From NCBI GenBank assembly GCA_965202915.1, contig OZ241847.1:2418001-2482000 (forward strand): a stretch of DNA of 64,000 nucleotides, given 5' to 3'. The stretch is from G965202915 sp965202915 (GTDB lineage: Bacteria > Pseudomonadota > Gammaproteobacteria > Eutrophobiales > Eutrophobiaceae). The translations under genes and the position numbers were made by a program. Below the pieces are notes generated by a model. It was not told where the DNA came from. It made no database searches and saw nothing but the letters and a program-made list of their open reading frames with translations. Each line of letters begins with the position of its first letter. The stretch's first letter is position 1. This document shows positions 26,854 through 34,496 of this stretch, one piece after another.

Positions 26854-28076
26854 CCTTCATGCTGTTGATCATCGCCGCCGCGGGGTTCACGGTGGTCATG
26901 CTGCTGTTGCCGATATTCTCCGGGAAACGGCGCAGTGACCGCACACAGCGGCACGACATCAATATTGCCGCGGCGGCGGCGCGCTTATCCGAGTTAAAGG
27001 AGGAACTGGAGGCCGGCCATATCGATCGAGACCAGTTTCAACGCTACCGGACTGAATTGGAAGCGATGACCCTGAATGAATTGCAGGACCCGGCCACCGG
27101 CAAGCCGGAAGATAATCGCCTTGCCACCGAGTTACAACCAGGTCGGAGCGATACTATTCTGGCCGTTATTATCGCCTTGCTCATCCCGTTCTTTTCCCTG
27201 TTCACCTATAAACAACTTGGCAGTGAACAGGCGATCGCGGGTGCGCCCGCAACGCCGACCAATCGGGTTACACAGCGGGAGCAACTGGAAAATACCCTGG
27301 TCGAGATGGAGGCCAGGGTGCGCGCCGATCCGGACAACGTCGAAGGGCGCATCATTCTTGGCCAAATCTACGCCGAGCAGGGGCGCCATGGTGAAGCGGC
27401 GATCTTCTATAAAGAAGCGTATCAACTGCGCCCTTATGAACCCAACATTTTGGTGGGCTATGCCGATGCCCTGTCGCGTTCTCACGGGAATCGCTTGTTG
27501 GGTCGGCCGGCGGAGTTATTGGAGCGCGCCCTGGAGATCGCCCCGGAGCACAAACACGCCCTATGGCTGGCCGGATTTGCCGAGATGCAGGCAAACAACA
27601 AACAGCGGGCGCACGCATACTGGCGCCGCCTGCTTGCCGGACTGGAGACCGGTTCCGAGAGTTACCAGCAAATCGAGGCGATGCTCGCTGAAGCAACCGA
27701 CGTGCAACCCGCCGCCTCCGACAAGGGCAAACACGCGATCAAAGTGAACGTGGCACTTGCGCCGCAGTTTCAATCCAGGGTGGGGCCGAACACCACCCTG
27801 TTTGTTTTTGCCCGGGCGTCGGAGGGCCCGCCCATGCCATTGGCGGTATATCGCGGTCTGGCGAAAGAACTGCCCTTAACCGTAACCCTGGATGAAAGCA
27901 TGGCGATGATGCCACAGATGTCCCTGGCCAGTTTCCCTCAAGTGATCGTCGGGGCACGACTCTCCGGCGACGGTCTGCCCCAGGGTCAGCCTGGGGATAT
28001 GGAGGGCTTCAGTGAGGTGATTGAAACCGCGACAACGTCAACCGTTGACGTGCTGATTGATGGCATCCGACCCTAG
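26850..28076 (+). CDS. ccmI: Cytochrome c-type biogenesis protein CcmI
   Basis: The 408-residue protein starts at the ATG at 26850, overlapping the ccmH stop by 4 bases (ATGA); upstream in-frame starts lie inside ccmH. Two membrane helices (residues 3-20 and about 99-119) flank a cytoplasmic loop with a leucine-zipper-like LSELKEELEAG segment. The periplasmic TPR region (about 140-290; for example DPDNVEGRIILGQIYAEQ) binds apocytochrome c C-termini. A C-terminal beta-rich domain (about 300-408) has VNVALAPQFQSRV. It is the last gene of the cluster and supplies apocytochromes to CcmFH. Confidence 0.93.
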   Translation: MTFMLLIIAAAGFTVVMLLLPIFSGKRRSDRTQRHDINIAAAAARLSELKEELEAGHIDRDQFQRYRTELEAMTLNELQDPATGKPEDNRLATELQPGRSDTILAVIIALLIPFFSLFTYKQLGSEQAIAGAPATPTNRVTQREQLENTLVEMEARVRADPDNVEGRIILGQIYAEQGRHGEAAIFYKEAYQLRPYEPNILVGYADALSRSHGNRLLGRPAELLERALEIAPEHKHALWLAGFAEMQANNKQRAHAYWRRLLAGLETGSESYQQIEAMLAEATDVQPAASDKGKHAIKVNVALAPQFQSRVGPNTTLFVFARASEGPPMPLAVYRGLAKELPLTVTLDESMAMMPQMSLASFPQVIVGARLSGDGLPQGQPGDMEGFSEVIETATTSTVDVLIDGIRP

Positions 28077-28154
28077 TCCGCGCTCAGGCATTCACCCGTG
28101 ATCGCGGCGTTAAAATCCGGTTATGGATGGACCGTGAGCCCGGTGGCACTGTGT

Positions 28155-29330
28155 CTAGGGTAATGGGGTGACGTCAAGATAAATGTTGATTGCGGTGTAG
28201 TTATTGCGGCCACTGGACCAACCGAAACTGCCTTTGCCCGGGTAACAACGGAATTTGAAGCCACCGGAAGGTCCGACGCGGGCCAGGCCCACCCCCTGTT
28301 TTTGCTCGCCGTCGATGGCACTGAAGATCATATTGGTCAGTGCCGGTCGGGCAAGTACGTCGTCATACCTGGCCGGGCCTGCATACCACGGTTGGAAGTC
28401 GACGCCGCCGGGGTCGACGCTGAAGCCGTCCAGCTTGGAGGCATGCGGGGTGATCCGCAGGTTATCCAGATCAAATTTATCACCATGCCCAAGATAATTG
28501 AGTTTGGCCCGCCGCAGGCTGAAGGCGTCATGCTCTCCGCCAATTTCGGCCTGCGATAAATCGACTATCATGGCCCCGCCGTCGCCGATCACTTCGGCGC
28601 GTCCGCCGCCGGTAATGACGATTGCAGTATTGACGCCGACGCCCAGCCCGCGCCTTAGCGACAGCTTTGTCATCGCGACCAGACTTACCGCAAACCGTCC
28701 ATGGCTGAAATAATGCTGATCGATGAACCAACCGTCGGGGAACAGACCAAGACCCTGCCGGATGGCCTGCGTTGGCAATTTCCCTTGCAGTGCCGCGGCG
28801 GCACTGATGCCGGTGCTGACGACCGCGCGGGCGGCATTGGCACCGGCGATAACACCGCCGGCGGCATAATTTTTCCGTATCGAGGTTAACATTGGGGTCG
28901 CCCGGCCATCGGGCTGGTAAAGGGCCCGGGCGATATGTTGCGGGGCGCCGCCGGTAAAGAAAATGCCGTCGGCGTCCCTGATTTTGGCTAATAGTGCCGG
29001 GTCCTGCACGACTTGCCGGTGGTCGGTGTCGATCTCACCGGCCCTGGGCGAGAGCAAGATCAATTCCGCTGAGGCGCGATGGTGACGCAACGCCCTCACC
29101 GCGAAACCGCCGTAGGTGCGCGGGCGGCCGCTGGCGGTTGGAAGTACGATAATTTTCGATCCCGGGCCACCGGCGAGTTCGACGATGCGTTGCCAGACGG
29201 CCTGGTTGTCATAGCGCAGTACGCCGCCGACAAGCACTATCGTGCCCGCCTCAGCGGCCGTGGCGACATAGGGTGCGGCGGCAAGTACGGCGACCAACAA
29301 TGGGAGCGCGGCGACCTTGGGAAGGGGCAT
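28155..29330 (-). CDS. Cyanophycinase-like (peptidase S51) secreted protein, catalytic Ser replaced
   Basis: The 391-residue protein has a signal peptide (LPLLVAVLAAAPYVATAAEA, residues 10-29). An S51/cyanophycinase-type domain follows, with GTIVLVGGVLRYDN, IIVLPTASGRP, ADGIFFTGGAPQHIARAL and FIDQHYFSHGRF. In cyanophycinases the nucleophile lies in G-T-S-A-G-A; here the aligned segment is IAGANAARAV (residues about 164-173), so Ser is replaced by Asn (codon AAT). The family His in DQHY is kept. The protein may be inactive as a serine peptidase or act as a binding protein. A C-terminal extension (about 300-391) of unknown fold follows. It converges with ccmI. Confidence 0.75.
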   Translation of the reverse strand: MPLPKVAALPLLVAVLAAAPYVATAAEAGTIVLVGGVLRYDNQAVWQRIVELAGGPGSKIIVLPTASGRPRTYGGFAVRALRHHRASAELILLSPRAGEIDTDHRQVVQDPALLAKIRDADGIFFTGGAPQHIARALYQPDGRATPMLTSIRKNYAAGGVIAGANAARAVVSTGISAAAALQGKLPTQAIRQGLGLFPDGWFIDQHYFSHGRFAVSLVAMTKLSLRRGLGVGVNTAIVITGGGRAEVIGDGGAMIVDLSQAEIGGEHDAFSLRRAKLNYLGHGDKFDLDNLRITPHASKLDGFSVDPGGVDFQPWYAGPARYDDVLARPALTNMIFSAIDGEQKQGVGLARVGPSGGFKFRCYPGKGSFGWSSGRNNYTAINIYLDVTPLP

Positions 29331-29361
29331 GATTAACGGACCTGCTCGCCGGACCTGCGGC

Positions 29362-31434
29362 CTAGGTGGCGGTGGATGGTGATTCGCTGATCCGACTCAG
29401 GCGCAGAGAGTTCACTACCACCAAAAAACTTGAGCCGGCCATCAGCGCCGCGGCGATGATCGGCAGCAGCAGTCCGCTCGCCGCCAGGGATAACGCGACC
29501 AGGTTGTAGCCCAGCGCCCAGGCGATATTGAGATAAATCATTCTACGGACCTGGCGGGCAAATTGAAATATCCAGGGCAGGAGCTCCAGGGCATGATCCG
29601 GCAAGACCACGTCCGCGGTTTCACGGGTCAGGTCGGCGGCGCCGCCGACTGCGATGCCAACGCTTGCCGCCGCCAGAACCGGGCCGTCGTTCATCTCATC
29701 GCCGATCATTGCGACCGCACCTTGTTGCCGCATCCAATCCCGCAATGCCGCCACTTTGCCCTCAGGCGTGAGCCCGGCCTGCCAGGTTTTAACGTTCGCC
29801 GCCCGCGCCACTCTCTGGGTGGCGGCACCGGTGTCGCCGCTTAGCAGGCTGGTGGCAAATCCGGTATCTTCCAGTGCCGTTACCGCGGTGCGGGCGCCGC
29901 TTAGGAAAACGTCCTCCAGTCCCAGCAGGCCTCGTACCCGCCCGTCCCAACCGACGTACACCAGGGTATTAGCGGCCATGGTTTTCGCCCGTGCTGTTAA
30001 CTGCGTCGGTACGGACCAATCAAGCTCGGTCATCAATGCAATGGAACCGGTGGCGGTGATCTGATCGCGGTGGCCGCCAACAAGTCCTTGACCGGGGCGA
30101 ATCTCAATATCGTGATGCGGTAACGGCCTGATTTGCCTGAGCCTGGCCGCGTCGGCGATGCCACGGGAAAGCGGATGGGCCGAGCCCTGAGCCAGGCCGG
30201 CGGCCCGTTGCAACAAGACCTGCTCGGAGGTGGCGACGGTAAAAATTTGCCGCAACTGCATCCGACCATCGGTGAGGGTGCCGGTTTTGTCAAATGCAAC
30301 CGCGTTGACGCCGGCGAGACGTTCCAATATGCCACCGCCGCGGATCAGCACGCCTCGTTGCGCCGCCTGTCCCAGGCCAATCGCGGTTGCCAGCGGCGCC
30401 GCCAGTCCCAGCGCACAGGGACAAGCCACCACCAACACCGCCAGAGCCGCCGGCAGGCCCTGCTCGATATCACCACGATGCAGGTAAAACAGGGTGATCA
30501 GGGCCAATATGATCACCATCGGCATGAACACTGCCGCCGCCCGGTCGATGATTTCGGCCGCGACGCTTCTGCGCTCCAGGGCCGCGCTGACGAAACGACC
30601 GATCTGACCCCAGCGAGTCTGGTCGCCGGCGCCGGTAGTGCTTACCAGGAGCTGGCCGGTGCCATTAATGCTGCCGGCGTACACCCGGCTGTCGGGGTGT
30701 TTTATTTGCGGTTCGTGCTGGCCGCTGAGCATGGCTTCATCACACTGTGAGCGCCCTTCCAGTACGATGCCATCAACCGGCACTCGTTCGCCGGGATAGA
30801 CCCGCACCACGGTTTGAGGCCGGATCGTTTGCACCGCTTGTTCTCGGTCTTCGCCTTCAATAACCACGGTCGCTTTGGCTCGGCGGGCGGCCAACATCGG
30901 CGCCAGACTGCGCGCGGTTTGCGCGCGTCCGGCCGCTTCCAGATAACGCCCGACGGTAAATAGCACCAGGACCATGGTGGCGGTGTCGAAATATACTTCG
31001 GTACCGTAGGTGACGGTTTGCCAGGCGGAATATGCGTAGGCCGACAGGGTGCCGACGCTGACCAGGGTGTCGGCATTTATTTGCCGTCGCCACGCGGCCC
31101 TCCAGGCTCCTCTGATAAACGGTTCGCCGAGGATGATCAATACCGGCGTCGCCAGCACCCAGAGCAGGACGTGGACAGTCTGTACCAGTTGCTCGTCGCC
31201 GGGGCGGAACGTGCCTGAGTATAAGAGCAGGCTGAACAGCATGATGAACATCGCCAGGAATACCCCGGTTCCGATCCTTACCAGTAACCAGGCGGCTTCG
31301 GACTCCTCGCCCCGCCCACGGCTCACTTGAAACGCCAGACAGCAGCCGTAACAACAGAATTGATACGTCTCGCCATGGAGCTCGCGTTGCTGAATATCGC
31401 TACGGACCGGCAGGTGGCAGTGAGTGCAATTCAT
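29362..31434 (-). CDS. ccoI: CcoI/FixI-type copper-transporting P1B ATPase
   Basis: The 690-residue ATPase would export copper for cbb3 oxidase assembly. The N-terminus has a Cys-rich ZnF-like motif (NCTHCHLPV and FCCYGCC) and lacks the usual HMA domain. Membrane helices include the CPC ion site at 338-340 (VVACPCALGLAAPL). The phosphorylation motif DKTGTLTDG is at 382-390, with GDEMNDGP in the hinge. The A-domain loop reads SGQHEP near 237-242 where TGE or SGE is expected: the Glu needed for dephosphorylation is Gln. The HP-type motif (AQGSAHPLSRGI) is present. It overlaps the SafE-like gene by 35 bases and is last in the cbb3 operon. Confidence 0.9.
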   Translation of the reverse strand: MNCTHCHLPVRSDIQQRELHGETYQFCCYGCCLAFQVSRGRGEESEAAWLLVRIGTGVFLAMFIMLFSLLLYSGTFRPGDEQLVQTVHVLLWVLATPVLIILGEPFIRGAWRAAWRRQINADTLVSVGTLSAYAYSAWQTVTYGTEVYFDTATMVLVLFTVGRYLEAAGRAQTARSLAPMLAARRAKATVVIEGEDREQAVQTIRPQTVVRVYPGERVPVDGIVLEGRSQCDEAMLSGQHEPQIKHPDSRVYAGSINGTGQLLVSTTGAGDQTRWGQIGRFVSAALERRSVAAEIIDRAAAVFMPMVIILALITLFYLHRGDIEQGLPAALAVLVVACPCALGLAAPLATAIGLGQAAQRGVLIRGGGILERLAGVNAVAFDKTGTLTDGRMQLRQIFTVATSEQVLLQRAAGLAQGSAHPLSRGIADAARLRQIRPLPHHDIEIRPGQGLVGGHRDQITATGSIALMTELDWSVPTQLTARAKTMAANTLVYVGWDGRVRGLLGLEDVFLSGARTAVTALEDTGFATSLLSGDTGAATQRVARAANVKTWQAGLTPEGKVAALRDWMRQQGAVAMIGDEMNDGPVLAAASVGIAVGGAADLTRETADVVLPDHALELLPWIFQFARQVRRMIYLNIAWALGYNLVALSLAASGLLLPIIAAALMAGSSFLVVVNSLRLSRISESPSTAT

Positions 31435-32155
31435 AGGGGATCAGGTTGGAACACCAGGACAAGGCCTTGAGTAGTGAGGATGAGCCATGGTCGCCCAGTG
31501 GCACAACGCCCCGCACCAGTGTCATCAACCCGACAATAACGATGCACAGACCGGCGATGCGTACACCCCGAAATCGCCAGTCGAGACTCAGCCGGGTACC
31601 TATCTTGCCGGCCAGTAACATGGCCGGGAACGTGCCAAAGCCAAAGGCCGCCATGATCAGCAGACCGCTTAGGGTGCCGCCACTGGCCGCGGCCTGGGCG
31701 ACAAAGGCATAAACGAGTGGACAGGGCAAAAAGCCGTTAAATACTCCAAATGCCAGCGGCATTACCGGACTGGGGATTTTCAACAGATCACGCATGGCCT
31801 GCACCAGCAGGTGACTGCCGGAACCCAGTGCGCCGTAGCGGCGTTTGAAATAGCCCGCAATTTGCAGGCCGATCATGATCATCAGTGCACCGGATGCGAA
31901 TGCCAATAGACGCTGCGCCGATAGCACCATATTATCGGATGCATGCAAGATAAGAGTGGCGCCCAGGGATCCGGCTACGGCGCCCAGGAAACAATAGACG
32001 CTTACTCGTCCGGTATTATAGATGATATGCCGTCTGACGGTGGCAAACCGGCCACGCGGATCGGTACCCATGGCACAGGCAAAACCACTGCACATCCCCA
32101 GACAATGAAAACTACCCGCAAAGCCGGTCAGGGAGATCAGCAGATAAGGAAGCAT
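31400..32155 (-). CDS. Sulfite exporter TauE/SafE-like (DsbD-type TM) protein
   Basis: The 251-residue polytopic protein begins LLISLTGFAGSFHCLGMCSGFACAMG, the signature of the SafE/YtxH-like branch related to DsbD membrane domains and UreH-type transporters; the His-Cys-x-x-x-Cys pattern may bind metal. Six or so hydrophobic segments follow, with PCPLVYAFVAQAAASG carrying a further Cys near residue 144. Genes of this family are often next to ccoGHIS and are thought to act in copper delivery to cbb3 oxidase. Its start lies directly beside the stop of a 29-codon gene. Confidence 0.8.
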   Translation of the reverse strand: MLPYLLISLTGFAGSFHCLGMCSGFACAMGTDPRGRFATVRRHIIYNTGRVSVYCFLGAVAGSLGATLILHASDNMVLSAQRLLAFASGALMIMIGLQIAGYFKRRYGALGSGSHLLVQAMRDLLKIPSPVMPLAFGVFNGFLPCPLVYAFVAQAAASGGTLSGLLIMAAFGFGTFPAMLLAGKIGTRLSLDWRFRGVRIAGLCIVIVGLMTLVRGVVPLGDHGSSSLLKALSWCSNLIPYELHSLPPAGP

Positions 32156-32245
32156 TTATTGGAAATGCAACCAGACCATCCACAAACCAAAACCGACGAT
32201 CATTATGATCGCAAAAATAAGGCAGATAAGTGCAATATTGGACAT
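32156..32245 (-). CDS. Small membrane protein, 29 residues
   Basis: A 30-codon frame from ATG (32245) to TAA (32158-32156) encodes one hydrophobic helix (LICLIFAIIMIVGFGLWMVW) with almost no extra sequence. It ends exactly where the SafE-like gene begins and lies 6 bases after the previous small gene, in line with the operon. It could be a small cbb3 oxidase subunit like CcoM or an assembly factor. The short length makes the coding call tentative; placement without gaps is the main support. Confidence 0.5.
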   Translation of the reverse strand: MSNIALICLIFAIIMIVGFGLWMVWLHFQ

Positions 32246-32251
32246 GATTTT

Positions 32252-32356
32252 TTACCCGAACCCCAGCATCACGCCAAAGACGTTGAAAATGATCTCGGAA
32301 AACAAAAAAATGAGGTTCAGTATCGCCAACCCCATGACCAGCTTAATGTTCCACAT
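32252..32356 (-). CDS. Small membrane protein, 34 residues
   Basis: A 35-codon frame runs from ATG (32356) to TAA (32254-32252). It begins MWNIKLVMGLAILNLIFLFS and is one hydrophobic helix ending in a short Gly/Phe tail. It sits 24 bases downstream of the 79-residue CcoP-anchor-like gene and 6 bases upstream of the next small gene, filling the space in the cbb3 operon. A small accessory subunit of the oxidase is the most natural guess, but I recognise no family. Confidence 0.5.
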   Translation of the reverse strand: MWNIKLVMGLAILNLIFLFSEIIFNVFGVMLGFG

Positions 32357-32380
32357 GAATGACGTTCTCCATAATACTCA

Positions 32381-32620
32381 TCAATAATCACCCAGCCCCG
32401 GGCCAAGTTCGTTATAGCCGGGCAACGCCCAGTATTCAACGGCATAATATACGGCCCAAACCAACATGATGATATAGACGGCCCACAGCCACCAATTGAT
32501 CCGGCCATGGCGGGCGGACACGGTGCCACACTCTTCCAACGCGTCTTCGTGGGCATTGCCGGACAGATTGCCGGGTGCAGTCCCGCCGGTTTCAGCTTGA
32601 TTGTCAATTTTGTCGTTCAT
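32381..32620 (-). CDS. Free-standing CcoP N-terminal (FixP_N-like) membrane anchor
   Basis: The 79-residue protein starts at the ATG at 32620, preceded by a purine-rich GGAGGCGGAAAAAG. The N-terminal 40 residues are polar. A motif like that at the start of CcoP/FixP follows (INWWLWAVYIIMLVWAVYY) with ALPGYNELGPGLGDY after the helix, which matches the anchor region of CcoP. It has no heme motif. The di-heme part of CcoP is instead fused to CcoO two genes upstream. It overlaps ccoS by 17 bases. Together with the fusion protein it would reconstitute CcoP. The identification is by motif only. Confidence 0.7.
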   Translation of the reverse strand: MNDKIDNQAETGGTAPGNLSGNAHEDALEECGTVSARHGRINWWLWAVYIIMLVWAVYYAVEYWALPGYNELGPGLGDY

Positions 32621-32762
32621 CTTTTTCCGCCTCCAAAACCTGATGTTTGATATCTTCAATATCGTTGAACAACCCTGACATGACCGCCCAGATAAAGATA
32701 AATACCGCACCCAGACTCATAAAAAAAGCCACCAGAAATTGCCATGCCGTCAATTCCAGCAT
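32604..32762 (-). CDS. ccoS: cbb3 oxidase assembly protein CcoS-like
   Basis: A 52-residue frame from ATG (32762) to TGA. One membrane helix (FLVAFFMSLGAVFIFIWAVM) is followed by SGLFNDIEDIKHQVL and a charged tail. CcoS proteins have the same pattern: a helix ending F-x-W-A-V-x-S-G-Q-[FY]-D-D-L-E. CcoS is needed for heme and copper insertion into CcoN. It starts 7 bases after the CcoO-P fusion gene and overlaps the 79-codon gene. An alternative reading as CcoQ is possible because both are small one-helix proteins. Confidence 0.72.
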   Translation of the reverse strand: MLELTAWQFLVAFFMSLGAVFIFIWAVMSGLFNDIEDIKHQVLEAEKDERQN

Positions 32763-32769
32763 TGTGCCG

Positions 32770-34494
32770 TTACCTTACAACACCGGGCTCGGGTTGAATA
32801 AATTCAAAGCCTTTTTTGCTGGCCCAGGCCTCACCGGCGTAACGGGTTTGTTCGGTTTCGGTATCCACCACCGCTTCCCCACCGTGTTTGAATCGCACCC
32901 TGGTCTGGTAGGCCAGGCTCGATTCCGGGGCGATCAATGTGGGGTCGTTAAGTGCCCGACGGTCGGTTCCGGCAATCTGCAAGGCTTCACCGGTTAAAGG
33001 GTCCTTAAAGGCGGATAGCGATAATACGTAATAGGCCAAGGCCCAGCGCTCGTCATCCGGCAGGGAATCGGCGTATGACGGCATCGGCGTGCCATTGACG
33101 CCGGTGGTAATGGTGCGGTAGATGTCTCTCACGCCGGCACCGGATTTGAACAGTCCTCTGGTTAAATTTGCCGGCGGAATCGGATAACCAAAATCATCTT
33201 CCAATTCATCGGCCTTATCGCCGTCGCCCTGGCCTGTATCGCCGTGGCATTCCCAGCATTTGGCACTCTGCCAAACTTCATTACCCTGCGCCACAAGCGC
33301 TGAGTCCGGCTCCGGCGGATAACCCAGATACAGCGGCCGCTCCGGTTGTTCTTCCAGGAAATAGGCATAGGGTTCATCCGGGTCACTGCGGTCCACCGCC
33401 AGTTCGTATTTGAGGTATTGAATCACCGCCAGGCGGTCCTTGTTCGGCAACATGTGAAATGAGGGCATCGCCGTACCGCGCACACCGCGGTTCAGGGTGC
33501 GCATCAAGTCGCCATCGGTGGGCAGGGAACCGGTGGGGGTGACACGGAATTTGAACAGCGCATATTGAAAATTGCGCGGACGCACCTCCAGAAAGGTTGC
33601 GGCCGGGCCATTGCCGTCGCCGTTGACGCCGTGACAGCCTATGCAGCGGCGCTGATATACGTTTTCGCCATAACTGAGCAATTCCTCCGCACGGGGTATG
33701 GTCATTTCGTTGATTTCAAGCCGGTGCGGGAAAAACAGATCGCGCCATTTGCCACGATTGGTGCCAAGTTTCTGCAGATAAGCAATCAAATTATCCAATC
33801 TCTCGCTGCCGGCAACCAGGGTAACCACATTGCCGGTATATTCCTCGTTAGGGGTATGGATGATCGGGTATTTGCCGGTTTCCCTGATAAAAGTAAGCCC
33901 GTCGCGATTGGGCGTCAGTAGAATTGTCTGCGATGAAGAGAAGTCGAATAGTTTCTCGGTTTGCGGAGTCTGCTCCAGGGTTCTATTACCGTCGGCGTCT
34001 TCAATGATATTGATCTGATTATAGGGTCCGTCAAAAAACTGGGTGAAGCGCGGCATGATGGAATCCGTCACCACCATGCGCGGGTTCCAGAAGTGTGCCA
34101 AATGCCAATCATCGCCATACTTCAAACCGACGCGCGACAGGTCCGGGCCTATGCGCCGGGTGGAAAACATATGCGGCAGGTCGAACGCGTATTCACCGGC
34201 CTGGGCGACCGGGCCCCAGCGCCTGCTCTCTCCGGCAATCGGTCTCACGAATTGGGAATGGCAATACCAACAGCCTTCGGCAATATAGGTTTCACGACCG
34301 GCCGCTTGCGCAGGGGTGTAGTCGGTGGCGTCACTTACCATCCATTTGAGTTCGCCAACGTCGGTGCGCACCACCCGGGTTACTTTAGTATCCCAGGATT
34401 GCGGCACCACCGCCGGTAGAATGCCCTGCACCAGAGTGGCCGCCGATATGCATGCCACACCGGCACCTAATGCGATAATGCGGGTGTTACTCAT
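32770..34494 (-). CDS. CcoO-CcoP fusion: tri-heme cytochrome c subunit of cbb3 oxidase
   Basis: The 574-residue protein has an N-terminal membrane helix (residues 5-27). A CcoO domain with heme motif CWYCH at 75-79 followed by SQFVRP and GPDLSRVG near 116-123 covers about 1-245. Two more cytochrome c domains follow: CIGCH at 284-288 with axial Met in AMPSF near 343, and CWECH at 413-417 with MPSY near 471. Normal CcoO (about 200 residues) has one heme and CcoP two, so this is a CcoO joined to the di-heme part of CcoP. Electrons would pass from the soluble donor through these hemes to CcoN. It begins 2 bases after the ccoN stop. Confidence 0.88.
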   Translation of the reverse strand: MSNTRIIALGAGVACISAATLVQGILPAVVPQSWDTKVTRVVRTDVGELKWMVSDATDYTPAQAAGRETYIAEGCWYCHSQFVRPIAGESRRWGPVAQAGEYAFDLPHMFSTRRIGPDLSRVGLKYGDDWHLAHFWNPRMVVTDSIMPRFTQFFDGPYNQINIIEDADGNRTLEQTPQTEKLFDFSSSQTILLTPNRDGLTFIRETGKYPIIHTPNEEYTGNVVTLVAGSERLDNLIAYLQKLGTNRGKWRDLFFPHRLEINEMTIPRAEELLSYGENVYQRRCIGCHGVNGDGNGPAATFLEVRPRNFQYALFKFRVTPTGSLPTDGDLMRTLNRGVRGTAMPSFHMLPNKDRLAVIQYLKYELAVDRSDPDEPYAYFLEEQPERPLYLGYPPEPDSALVAQGNEVWQSAKCWECHGDTGQGDGDKADELEDDFGYPIPPANLTRGLFKSGAGVRDIYRTITTGVNGTPMPSYADSLPDDERWALAYYVLSLSAFKDPLTGEALQIAGTDRRALNDPTLIAPESSLAYQTRVRFKHGGEAVVDTETEQTRYAGEAWASKKGFEFIQPEPGVVR

Positions 34495-34496
34495 CG

